Below are positions 1 through 9,418 of a stretch of DNA of 24,342 nt, one piece after another. A program made the translations under genes and the position numbers. The DNA is from Acrasis kona (Eukaryota > Heterolobosea > Eutetramitea > Acrasida > Acrasidae). Below the pieces are notes generated by a model. It was not told the DNA's origin and searched no databases. It saw only the letters and a list, made by a program, of their open reading frames with translations. Within the stretch, counting starts at the first letter, position 1. Every line of letters starts with the position of its first letter. The DNA lies in assembly GCA_026419775.2 (NCBI GenBank), contig JAOPGA020001501.1, forward strand, positions 1 through 24,342, read 5' to 3'.

Positions 1-2
1 TT

Positions 3-191
3 AGAAGAAATAAGGCATGTCATCAATTAGTTGCACTTGAAACAAGATCTTCTGTTTGCAAAAATTGTAGAAAGAGGGGGAGTACTTGTTACCACAAGTG
101 TGAACAATGTAATGTGCCATTACACAAGAAATGCTTTGTAGAGTATCACAGCAAAGGAGACAATCCACCCCCACTTCCAAGTTATAATTGA
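3..191 (+). mobile_element. piggyBac-type transposase, C-terminal end only
   Basis: The frame is open from the window edge to a TGA at 189-191 and gives about 62 residues. Its core is a cysteine-rich cluster of the form C-x2-C-x6-C-x3-C-x2-C-x7-C-x4-H, with the local string CNVPLHKKCFVEYH. This matches the zinc-ribbon/RING-like DNA-binding tail that ends piggyBac (DDE_Tnp_1_7) transposases, which in the known family contacts the terminal repeats. The catalytic DDD core would lie upstream, outside the window, so whether the transposase is intact cannot be judged. The visible part has no internal stop. A zinc-binding tail from another family is possible, but the spacing and the CxxCxVPLxxxCFxxYH pattern are characteristic. 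Confidence 0.75.
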
Positions 192-200
192 TTAATTGTA

Positions 201-271
201 TTCCATAAATTCCATATTTTCTTTGGCTGTGTCCTCTGTATTTTCCATAAATTCCACATTTTCCATAAATT
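201..271 (+). repeat. Three short direct repeats, TTCCATAAATT
   Basis: TTCCATAAATTCCA occurs at 201-214 and again at 243-256, and TTCCATAAATT a third time at 261-271. They fill the roughly 100-nt spacer between the transposase stop codon and the TIR gene. They could be subterminal repeats of the transposon or promoter elements of the downstream gene; the sequence does not decide. Confidence 0.6.
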
Positions 272-293
272 ATTGTAACAAAATTTGGAGACA

Positions 294-938
294 ATGCCCG
301 CAACACGACGCACACGCAGCAACAACATTCAAAGACACGAGACGGTCACAAATGGATTGACTATGATTCACTGCAGACACTATCCAAGGTGTGATTATTA
401 CCAACATTCATCAGCACAGGCCAGGAACACACTTTTCAAGCATGAAGGAAAATGTGTAAAACAAAATGATTCTAAATCATTTAAACATGTTATTCTGTAT
501 CGCTGGAGAACAGAGGAAAATATACCAGCAGGTCTGGCATTTGCACAACTGATTTATATACAGTTGGAAAATGTCGAGAAAGGTTCAACTTGGCGCGACG
601 TAGAACATTTAAAACCTGGGGATGATTTGAAGCAAGTTGTTGAGCATGTTATCGACAACGCACAGAAAATTATATTTGTCCTCTTTCACGGATGCTTGTC
701 GAGATGTGCTGATGATGGGGACTTTTTTAGATTTGAGATATCCAATGCATTGAAGCACAAAGGGAGAAAGCGGTTTATATTCCTGCTATTTGATACAACC
801 ACAGAGGAATTGTTTGATGGCCTACCAAATGATGATCCTGTGCTAATTGAATTGAAGAAGAATATGGAAAGTGTGCTAATTGTACATGCTTCACTGGAAA
901 AAGGTATCTCTAATTGTATAGAAAGCATACTGCAATAA
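294..938 (+). CDS. Zinc-motif + TIR-like domain protein (214 aa)
   Basis: The first ATG of the frame is at 294; the frame opens a little earlier but without ATG. Residues 27-54 form a possible C2HC zinc motif (C27-x5-C33-x16-H50-x3-C54). Residues 64-190 look like a TIR domain: strand HVILYRW, the loop LKPGDD followed by an amphipathic helix, the strand IIFVLF with GCLSRC, then FFRFEISNAL and the strand KRFIFLLFD. In SARM1-type and plant TIR NADases the catalytic glutamate sits in the helix that here contains E148; equating them is inference. No membrane segment, LRR or NB-ARC is present. The gene follows the piggyBac transposase remnant by 102 nt on the same strand, so it may be cargo of that element or an unrelated host gene. 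The poly(A) signal AATAAA (934-939) overlaps the TAA stop. The TIR call rests on pattern matching without a profile search. Confidence 0.6.
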   Translation: MPATRRTRSNNIQRHETVTNGLTMIHCRHYPRCDYYQHSSAQARNTLFKHEGKCVKQNDSKSFKHVILYRWRTEENIPAGLAFAQLIYIQLENVEKGSTWRDVEHLKPGDDLKQVVEHVIDNAQKIIFVLFHGCLSRCADDGDFFRFEISNALKHKGRKRFIFLLFDTTTEELFDGLPNDDPVLIELKKNMESVLIVHASLEKGISNCIESILQ

Positions 939-939
939 A
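934..939 (+). terminator. Poly(A) signal overlapping the stop codon
   Basis: AATAAA contains the TAA stop (936-938) of the TIR-like gene, implying an almost absent 3' UTR before the signal. Confidence 0.5.
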
Positions 940-2118
940 AGACAATTGTGAGCAACTCTTGTTTGATTATGAGAACCCCGTTTTGGATTATGCATTGTCC
1001 GATGTCCGGACTAAAAAATAAAAATAGTACCGGATATTGGATATTTCAGGACTACCGTCCGAAGGTCAAACCAATTTGGGATGCTATGTGTGAATAATAA
1101 AACGACATTTATTACGGTGCTAGGAGGGTTAATAAAATGTTCTTCTTCAACTTAATGTTACTTTTATTTAAATACAGTGTCAAATTAGGTGAGGTATAGA
1201 AAAAATACTTTAAATGCTTTTGAGGTTTTTGATGCAAAACCTAATTGGACTGCTGATTTGGATCTTACTCAGAATTCTGGTGGGATTGTTGATCGGAAAC
1301 CTAATTAGTTCCATGATAAATGATATAGTCGAAATGTTGACGTAAAACCTGACAGCATAACTGTTACATTAAAAGATCACTTTGTTCTTCACAAATCAGA
1401 TGTAGTTTATGTCTGTAACGCTGCTAGAACTCTTGTTCAAAGCGCAGATGAAATCTTTGATTGGGGCTTGATCCAATTTCTGATATTCATCCTGAATGTT
1501 TTTTTGATCGGCTTATACATTGTCCTAAATCAAACTTTTTTGATCGAAACTATGCGTGTCTTGATGACTGAGTTGACTCAATTTCTGATCGATAAATTGT
1601 TACAAATACCAATCGTTTATTTGTTAATATAACTGATCGTCACCCGCCGATCAAAAAGAGAATCGCATTCTGTATCAAAACCATTCCCCAAAGTAGTACA
1701 AGCTGTGTCAATAAAAGGCCATTTCACGTGAGTAAATTTCCACAAGCTTTCTTATAATTACAAGCATGTAACAGCATAGCTACGAGTTGCTTTATTTTAT
1801 TTCTTTTTTGTTGTGACTGTAAAATTGCTTTATTATCATAACGGAAATTGTATTGTATATCCACACTTTATAACGTTGACTCCAATATTGACAATTTCAG
1901 ATTCAATGGGCGATCTGAGAACATGCATCATCATTTTTTCTTTCCAATTCGGCCTGAGTCGGCCGTAATCCAAGTATCAATCTTGGAAGTCTCTACGTAT
2001 TCACATTAAGCTTATAGTCAACTAAAATTACAATAGCATTCCCCGCGGGCATGTCGGAGGTACAATCTGCATCATGGAATATTGATTGGATTGCACATTA
2101 GCTCCAAAAGAACCTATC
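939..2118. other. Gene-poor stretch with degenerate repeats
   Basis: No supported gene. It holds an 8-nt palindrome GTCCGGAC at 1004-1011 with several nearby TCCG copies, and a GGG-TTAA at 1126-1132 resembling the right end of a piggyBac element at its TTAA target. Between about 1190 and 1720 lies low-quality coding-like sequence with repeated words: CAATTTCTGAT at 1474-1484 and 1579-1589, and TTTTTTGATCG near 1500 and at 1536-1546. I could not assign a family. The last few hundred bases should include the promoter of the serine hydrolase gene. Confidence 0.4.
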
Positions 2119-3535
2119 ATGGGATTGCTATCCAAGTTGTTTTTTATTGTGGCATTACTTTTAGCTGTGCTATCATATGTTCTAAGATTTGGAGCAACTT
2201 ATCACACACCACAGTGTACACTTTTTGGAATACAATGTCCAAACAAAACTGTGGTAGAGGGTTACATCCACCAAGATTATGCACCACTCAAAGAATTTTA
2301 TCAAGCCATGTTCGATCAAGGAGAAGAGTTGTATTCTTGCCTTGCCGTGTATGGTATGATTTACATTACGGTCTCTATTTAATACCCTAATAGAAAAGAA
2401 AGAGAAGGTTGTAGACTTGTGCGGAGGAAATGTCACTACCGCTAATGGAGAGAAGCAATTCAGAAACATTGTTCAAAACGTTTTTTCAAGCACAAAGGTG
2501 ATTGTCATGATCACAGTGGCAATGCTCGTAGATAGAGGACTTTTAAAATACGACGAACCAATTGCCACTTACTGGCCAGAATACGCCCAAGGTAACAAAG
2601 CAGAGGTAACCGTCTCAGATCTCATGGCACATGCAAGTGGCGTATCTTTCTTGGACAAAACCATTCCATGGAGCGTTATTGGCACAGACTCCAATTTAGA
2701 TGAGTTGGGTCGACTATTAGCCGAACAACCACATAACTTTGATGGAAAGAGAACTGTCGGTTACCACGCGTTGTTGTATGGAACAATTGCAAATGAAATC
2801 GTAAGGAGAGTAGATACAAAGAAGAGAACGATCGCCGAATTCGCGACTCAAGAGATCATCGAACCCCTTGATGTGAAATATTATTTCGGTCTTCCAGAAC
2901 ATTTAGAAAAGGAAAACTTTTCATACTTTTATGATCACCCAGCATTTAACATGTTTGCGAAAATCATTCCGCGCGTCTTGTTTAACATACCATTTGTACC
3001 TTCTCTAGGTCCCAATCAAGCTTACCTGAAAGACGCATTGAAAGGAGAACCATCTAGTCCTGTAAAGAGAAGTTTCGGTGATAGAATATTTGGAGAGGGA
3101 TCTCCACATTTGGATACCATCTTCCATACACCAGAATATAGAAGATTGCAGCACATGACTGGAACAAATGGGTTCACGCAAGCTACATCTTTGGCCAAGA
3201 TTGGTCAAATCATGATCGACGGTACCGTGGATGGCATCAAGTTCTTGAGCGAAGAGACGAGAAGTCTTGCAATGACTCCTCTACCTACTGAATTTGATTT
3301 GGTTTTAACGTATAACATGACGAGATGTGTTGGTGGTTTCGGAGTTGTTGAAGTTCCTTCTATTAATGCTACTTTGAAGGGATGGACCGGTTTTGGAGGA
3401 TCCGTCATGTTGTTTGACTCCGAGAATGAGATTAGTTTTGGTTATGTGCCAGGTGTGAAAGGAGGTCAATTCATTTCTGTTGATGACCGTATTGTTAGCC
3501 TCATGGAGGAATTTTATAGGTTGAATAAACACTAA
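2119..3535 (+). CDS. Membrane-anchored beta-lactamase-fold serine hydrolase (LACT-like)
   Basis: Two exons, 2119-2353 and 2394-3535, joined by a 40-nt GT-AG intron, give 458 aa. An N-terminal hydrophobic segment (about residues 5-23) is a signal anchor. The rest matches the beta-lactamase/penicillin-binding-like serine hydrolase family (Pfam Beta-lactamase, PF00144), as in the nematode lact proteins. The SxxK nucleophile motif S110-STK lies in NVFSSTK, followed by AMLVDRGLLKYDEP and WPEYAQ. A YxN-like tyrosine motif is in GYHALLYGTI, and a KTG-box equivalent, GWTGFGGS, lies near the C-terminus. Family members include esterases and peptidases; LACTB in animals is mitochondrial, but here the anchor suggests the secretory pathway. 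Substrate unknown. The start is the first ATG of the exon-1 frame; the open frame begins slightly upstream only with a non-ATG codon. The intron is confirmed by restoration of the conserved region around VVDLCGG. Confidence 0.85.
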
Positions 3536-4587
3536 TTTGTTTCAAACCTTGTCAGTGCAGTTTTTGATCGTAACCAATTCCCGGAACTAATCATGTTACC
3601 ATTACGTTAATGAACCACTCAATATTTAGTATTCTTGCTGCCCAAGTATTGGATTGAGGTCCATTGATTAGAAGTTAGAATAGTAATAGAGTCAGGATCA
3701 CAAGAGATTGATGTGATTAAAGGTGTGAAGTGATGTATTAAACGCCATATTCGAACAACTGATTGTAAAATCATTGAATTACATGAAACTCTAAAACTCA
3801 AGATGTACCAACGAAATAAGTGCTATGTTTATGACCATTAAATACATGTTTGTAAATGTACTGCCTCATATCTATTGTCTGTACAGTTGTTCATTTTCTT
3901 TCATATGTTCCGAAATGTGCTTGTTCGCAATAATGTAACTGGTATATCTATCTTCTTCTTTTCTGTCTCGTCTAACATTAACCTGAACAAATTATAATAA
4001 ATTAATCAGCACAACATAAATTCACCGCTCACGTCAACAGAGTGCGAGGTCGTTCTGTTCACCCACTAAAGCAGTAAAATGATTGTAAGATGATGTATTT
4101 TTATAATATTGCCCTTACTCCTTTATTTGTGAAAAGCATTAGTCATTTCCTTACTCGCTAACTGTTTTCACCGCACAAGTTTTACATAATGTCTGCTGAT
4201 CAAAGTAGGAAATGTTTGTTGAGGGATCACGTGATTATGACGTTTCGTTGGTAAATTTACGTTTGATGTGATTATCTGCTGTTCGAGTCTACAATAGACT
4301 TTCCTTATTAATAGAATCCTTGATAAGTGACAGGACAGGTACTGTTCATCAATTGTCAAGGGTAAAAATCATAGCCGTTATGTAATCCTATGGCGCCAAG
4401 GTTGGAATTTGATCGAATTGACCGTTAATAATTTTATTGAAGGGGCGCAAATTCTTTGATCAAGAAAGTTCAACAAAAAGAAACCGGACCATAGGCGAAC
4501 ATATTCTGCCGGTATATCCTATTAGGCTCGAGGACAAAGAAACACTATACCTGATCCACTTTTTCACACTACCATTTGAATTTATAC
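3536..4587. other. Intergenic, no gene seen
   Basis: About 1.05 kb between the serine hydrolase and the Wee1-like gene. Short open frames lack codon bias or recognisable motifs. A T-loop-like string near 4282 is not flanked by a pairing stem, so it is not a tRNA. The 3' part presumably carries the Wee1 promoter. Confidence 0.5.
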
Positions 4588-6766
4588 ATGAAGCCACAAC
4601 CACTACATATGAAGAATCTAAAGATTCTACCTTCATTATACCAACGTTATCTCGAGAAGGACACATCAGATGTATGTTTCGTTCTGCGTCTTTTATTTAA
4701 CATTCAAATAGTCACAAGAGCCATTTGGCGGTGAACAATCTCCCTGTACACCAACAGATGCTTTGCAAACAGTCTTTCAAGTAAGTGTGCCTTCGTGTGA
4801 ACTAATATTAATAACTAAAGGTTTGCCCACCCACACCAACCAAAACACCGAGCAATGTGAAAAGTAAAACATTGAAAAAGAAGGCTAAACCTGTGCCCCA
4901 CCCCGTTTTTGTACCCCCACAACAAGAAAATATAGATCCTGCCGAACTTCGGTTTTCATTTTCAATTACACCGAAAAAGCCTTCACCAGCCGCCAAAAGA
5001 AAGTTCGAACTACTTCAAAGGAACACCAACCAATCACCCCTAACTATCAGTAACACCTATCAGTCTACACACGAATCTCCAAAAGTGACACTCACACCCG
5101 GAAGACCAACGTCTGCCAAGTCAAGAAGATTGTTCGAACAACAACAACAAAACAGGTCAAGGGTCCAAGCGGATGACGACGAGATGGTACTTTTAACCCC
5201 CACTTTCGGTGATAATAATGGAATGGACTTGGATGGAACCATGACACCACCAACGAATGGTTGTCCACAACAAAGCATCTTCTCAACCCCAACATTCACA
5301 CCAAAGAAAACACCTTATAGCGGCAGGAAAGAAATAGGAACAAGTTCACCCACTCAACGTGGTGTCATCACCAGCCCACCCTCCCTTGACCTCTTTCAAG
5401 ATGACGAAGAAGATAATCCTTCGACTCATTTATCCTTTGTTGACTCTGAAGATGAAGATGTCGACGAGGACGAGTTCACTTCAAACTCCACATCAGACCG
5501 TGAAGATGAATTTGAAGTTTCGCTAGGTGTAGAGAACTCACAAACCCCAATGCCTTCATCGACGCCACCATCAGCAGCTATTGGATTCGAAAGTCAACTC
5601 TTCAAGCCATCCACTCCGGCATCAAACATGGTCCCATTCCGCCTCACAAACGATTCACACAGACACGACAACCCATTCTCTCCAGAACGACACGTCCTTA
5701 GCGCACTCCAACAATCCGGCCAATGAAAAGAGGAGCGTTCGGTGCGAAATCAATCTCCACTCCACTCCGTGTCACATCACCGACCAAGTCACCAAAAAAT
5801 TCCACGGTAACATCAAACAAGACTTTAGTATTGCAACCCGATCTCAATTCAAGCGGAGAGAGTTTCATGTACTATTCACGACTCAATGAAGACTTTGAAG
5901 AGATTAGCGTAATAGGAGATGGATCATTCGGAAAAGTCACGAAATGCAAACATCGTTTCGATGGAATGTTTTATGCAGTCAAACGCACCAAGAAGCAAAT
6001 CAAAGGACCCAAAGACCTCCACAACATTATGAAGGAAGTTCATGCTTTGGCAGCTTTGGTTGACAATCCATACATTGTAAGATACTTTGCGGCATGGATC
6101 GAAGAGGACAGATTGTATTTACAAACGGAACTCTGCGAAGGAGGAAGCCTCGCTAATCAGATCAAAGCGAAAGTTAAATTCAGCGAAACGCAGTTGATCG
6201 AACTCATTAGACAGGTGCTGAGTGGAATACAACAAATGCACAGCCAACACATTGTTCACCTCGACATTAAACCGGAGAACATTTACATCAAATCGAACGA
6301 GAATTACAAGATTGGTGATTTAGGACTGGCCAGTAGTAGTTTGAAGGAGTTCAAAGACGTTATCGAAGGAGATTCTAGGTACCTTTGTAGAGAGTTGTTA
6401 GCTGGTGACATGTCTGTATCGAACCCCGACTTGACAAAGGCAGACATTTTTGCACTAGGAATGACAATTTACGAATGCGCGACCTTGAGCGAACTACCCA
6501 ACAATGGAGATAATTGGCACCAGTTGAGGGACGGTCATTTGAACTTGCCAGGAAACTTTAGCCAAGATTTTGTAAAGTTGTTGAAGTTGATGATGCATCC
6601 TGACCCCGCTGAGAGACCAACTGCACAGGACATGTTACAACATCACTTGCGGTCATTAAAGAAACCAACATTTGAGGAACTAATGGAACAAAACCTCATA
6701 CTAGAGGCAATGCTCAACAGAGCCAAGGAGAGAGAACAAATATTAACACAACTTAAACACTTGTAG
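4588..6766 (+). CDS. wee1: Wee1-like cell-cycle protein kinase, frame broken between N-terminal region and kinase
   Basis: Exons 4588-4671, 4712-4780 and from 4821 are joined by two 40-nt introns. Wee1 phosphorylates the inhibitory tyrosine of CDK1 and delays mitosis. The N-terminal half (about 350 residues to 5723) is disordered and rich in S/T-P sites (PTPTKTPSN, SPER), with an acidic run near 5440-5480, typical of a regulatory region phosphorylated by CDK. The kinase half reads from ATG 5723 to TAG 6764-6766 (347 residues). Counting from that ATG it has the P-loop GDGSFG (65-70), K87 in AVKR, E105, HLDIKPEN with D181, GDLGLAS instead of DFG (D199), and EGDSRYL, which is diagnostic of Wee1/Myt1. 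CEGGSLA also fits Wee1. No membrane anchor is present, so Wee1 rather than Myt1. The two halves are in different frames and overlap as ATGA at 5723-5726. A one-base error in the assembly at 5702-5723 is the simplest reading; a frame-preserving 71-nt GT-AG intron (5631-5701) exists but its donor GTCCCA is unlike any other here. Confidence 0.85.
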
Positions 6767-6826
6767 AGAAGAGACTTTTTGCGTGTAAATGTGATGACAG
6801 AGGATGGTTGCATTGTTTTTGAGCGT

Positions 6827-6832
6827 AATAAA
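6827..6832 (+). terminator. Poly(A) signal of the Wee1-like gene
   Basis: AATAAA, about 60 nt after the TAG stop and 30 nt before the end of the convergent CMTR1 gene. Confidence 0.5.
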
Positions 6833-6857
6833 AAAAGAATCAATTTTCAAAATTATT

Positions 6858-6863
6858 TTTATT
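6858..6863 (-). terminator. Poly(A) signal overlapping the CMTR1 stop
   Basis: On the minus strand the end reads TAATAAA, so the AATAAA shares bases with the stop codon at 6862-6864. Confidence 0.5.
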
Positions 6864-8954
6864 AATCATCCCACTGACTCTTCTTCTTTGGCGGCGGTTC
6901 GTCGTCATCCCAACCACGTTCTCTCTTTCTTCCTCTATTCTCGTTGTAATGTCTATCGTGATGTTGCCGGTACCCTCCACGATGTCCACCACGATTATTG
7001 TCATGTGAAGCAGTCGGAGCAGTCCATGGTTTTTGTTGATCTGCATGATAAGGTGGAACGTAACTTTGATAAGGATGTGCTGGTGGTGGTTGTCCATTCG
7101 CTGATGATTGATTCGAATCATTGTAATTGTTGTAACCGCCTCTTCCGCGTCCTCTTCCACGTCCTCTTCCTCTTCCGCCACGTTCTCCGGGAGCTCTTCT
7201 GGTGAGTGATGGAGGTAAGCTCCATTCGCGAAGACAATCATCTCTGATTTGTGCTTGTACGATTTTAAAGTCCCAGTAAGGATCCTCAACTGCAAGTTTG
7301 ATCTTTGTTAAGAATGTGATTTGATTTTGTGCAATACTGTTAGTGTTAGTGAAAATGTAAAAGCATGTGAAATTACGAATGATTTGAGTCTGTAATGTAT
7401 TTGACGAAGGCAACGTCTTGTTCAATAATGTTTGGATCCACGATGCTTGTAATGTTTTCCTTCTTGGTCAACCTGTCGTTGATGTCATATAAGAAATTAA
7501 CAATGGATGGATTCTTTGCTCTCAATCCCTTACATACAATGTAGCGTTCTGAATTGGCTGGTCTGCTTGTGATGGGTTTGAATATTGCAAAGTGATCGTA
7601 ATTCTGATAAAGCATGTAGAGCATACTGATCGAAAATTGTGTAAAGGTGTCAAATACTTTGCATACAAAATTACCACCTGTCATGGGTTAGACACCAAGT
7701 GAGTGATGAAAAATTACCTCTTCTCAAAATGACCAATGACGTCAGGAATTGACAAAAGACTAATTGTTTGGTGAGGTACTCTTGATTGTTTTCATTTCCA
7801 GTCACGCTGAATCCTCCGTCGGCCATCAAAAGTGCGACGCCTCTTCCATCGGTTCCCTTATCCACTACTTCAGCCAAGCATTTAATGTTTTCGTTCTTGG
7901 TCACATCACCCGTTTCATCTCTTCCGTAGCACAATTCAAAGTTATCGTGTGGTGACTCTGGATTGAAGCGATCAAGTTTAAAGTCGTCATCTCCCTTTAA
8001 TGTGAAACCAAAACCTTTGGAACGTGTCGTCTTGAATTTCCAGTATATGAACTCTGTGAAGCCTCCTGGACCAGCACAAATGTCAGCAAAGTATAATTTG
8101 TCTCTCTGATGGAATGTTAAGATTATGAATAAATTGTACTTACTTCCTCTTGTAAGAGTTCTACTGACGTTAGGGAGGCGACGGTGTCAAGGTTGGCCAT
8201 CTTGACTGCAGCTCTATTCTGAAAAATGCTCTTGTTGATGAGTTCGTATGGGTTTGAACGGTATCTTGCATTCAAGAATATTTGTGATTCTACACCATCA
8301 AACATTGTCTGTTGGGATGTTTTATGGACCACAAGATTAAATGTACTTACTTTCAAATTGTTGATGGCCGTGATTTGTTTTTCGTCGCTGTAGGGTGATA
8401 TTGAACTAACTTCAGGATTCTTGATTGTTTGAAAAATTAAAAGTGTTCAACTTACATTTTCTACGATGGCCTTGTATACATTTCCTGTATCAGCATTTGC
8501 TGTTCCCTGTATAAAACTGATGCTTTCTTTTACTGGATATGATCCCTCATCTTTTGGATGTTTTTGTGGTGTGAAGTGTGACGGAAGGTTTGAAGCATTG
8601 TACGCAGCCTGATTCTCTGATCCGAGTCCGGACCGTCCAGAAATTTGATTTGCTCTTAAGGGATCTACAATACCTTGACCTGATTTTCCTAAACCTGTGC
8701 CAGGGACGTGTCCCATTTGCATCTAACATGACGTAATGAAAATGTAATGTAGTCAAAGTTACCATCATTCTGTCTGCATAACTTAATTTCGGTATACTGG
8801 TGGTTGAGTTTGCTTCGGTTTTTGCAAATTCTTCATCATCTTCGAAGATGTCCTTTTCATCTCCACTTTCATCATCTTCAGCGTCATCTACATCTCTTTC
8901 ATCATCATCTTCATCGTCAAATCGCTTGTCGACTTCATCCTCTTGATCACTCAT
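6862..8954 (-). CDS. CMTR1: Cap-specific mRNA 2'-O-methyltransferase 1
   Basis: Seven exons in coding order: 8763-8954, 8456-8722, 8351-8419, 8144-8308, 7718-8105, 7377-7677, 6862-7336. The introns are 40, 36, 42, 38, 40 and 40 nt; the product is 618 aa. The enzyme methylates the ribose 2'-O of the first transcribed nucleotide of capped mRNA, in the nucleus. Residues 1-64 are strongly acidic. Residues 65-105 form a G-patch (MGHVPGTGLGKSGQG). The RrmJ/FtsJ methyltransferase fold follows, with the SAM motif ADICAGPGGFTEF (238-250) and the full K-D-K-E tetrad: K212 (RAAVKMANLD), D327 (LMADGGF), K367 (NFVCKVFDTF) and E404 (NSERYIVCKG). The C-terminus after about residue 495 is unlike the WW-domain tail of animal CMTR1: it has an alternating RG tract, tyrosine/glutamine-rich sequence, and a basic KKK near the end. 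The gene converges on Wee1 with 95 nt between stops. Confidence 0.92.
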
Positions 8955-8987
8955 AATAATTTAACAGAAGGTTGGCCACAATTACAA

Positions 8988-8993
8988 TTTATT
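8988..8993 (-). terminator. Poly(A) signal of the small upstream gene
   Basis: AATAAA on the minus strand, about 45 nt past the stop of the 126-aa gene and only 34 nt before the CMTR1 start codon, so the two tandem genes are packed tightly. Confidence 0.45.
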
Positions 8994-9037
8994 TGCTACA
9001 CAGACATCTTACGTCCTGTATTCCTTGGGTCAAACTT

Positions 9038-9418
9038 TCAGTTAGTGTTGTAGTTTTCTTGATTAGGAGATCTTAGTTCACTACCATCATTGTATCTTGG
9101 CATAAAAACATTGATCGGCATGAATGTGGATGTGCTTGACTGAGCTATTGATCGGCGCTTGAATGGTTTTCCGCAAAAGGCTTCCTCACTGTCTAACATA
9201 GTTTCAAGGTCAGGTTCTCTGGATCTTTTCTTCAGTAGCACTGGTTTTACGGCATATTTACATAGAGGCTGAGGAGAAGGTGGTTCTTCTTCAAAATCAG
9301 TGTCATCGTCATCAATCATCACGTCAGACAGCATTGGCTCTACACACTTTGGTTTCGGCGACCCGATCATGTCACTGGGTGAAGTGAGTGTTCGATATCT
9401 CAGTAAGGTTTGTTCCAT
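9038..9418 (-). CDS. Small disordered protein, unknown (126 aa)
   Basis: A single exon with an ATG at 9416-9418. I do not recognise the family. The protein has several proline-directed sites (TSPSD, GSPKP, PPSP), an acidic patch IDDDDTDFEEE, and two basic clusters, LKKRSREP and KPFKRRS, that could be nuclear localisation signals. There are no membrane segments. It lies 83 nt upstream of CMTR1 on the same strand, with its own poly(A) signal between them, so it is probably a separate transcription unit. Support for being real comes from the length of the frame, its amino-acid composition and the downstream AATAAA. It could be a regulatory or adaptor protein, but nothing shows which. Confidence 0.6.
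   Translation of the reverse strand: MEQTLLRYRTLTSPSDMIGSPKPKCVEPMLSDVMIDDDDTDFEEEPPSPQPLCKYAVKPVLLKKRSREPDLETMLDSEEAFCGKPFKRRSIAQSSTSTFMPINVFMPRYNDGSELRSPNQENYNTN

Noticed and set aside
1-315. Minus-strand open frame of 104 residues at the left edge
   Set aside because: It is antisense to the cysteine-rich piggyBac tail, which has clear family motifs; the minus-strand product has none.
4278-4300. T-loop-like GTTCGAGTC suggesting a tRNA
   Set aside because: The flanks do not form a T-stem and no acceptor or anticodon arm can be folded around it.
4437-4700. Plus-strand 87-residue frame just before Wee1
   Set aside because: It lacks an ATG start and overlaps, in another frame, the first Wee1 exon, whose two 40-nt introns restore a continuous S/T-P-rich N-terminus.
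6840-7295. Overlapping frames on both strands rich in charged or hydrophobic residues opposite the CMTR1 tail
   Set aside because: They are frame shadows of the low-complexity RG tract of CMTR1 exon 7.
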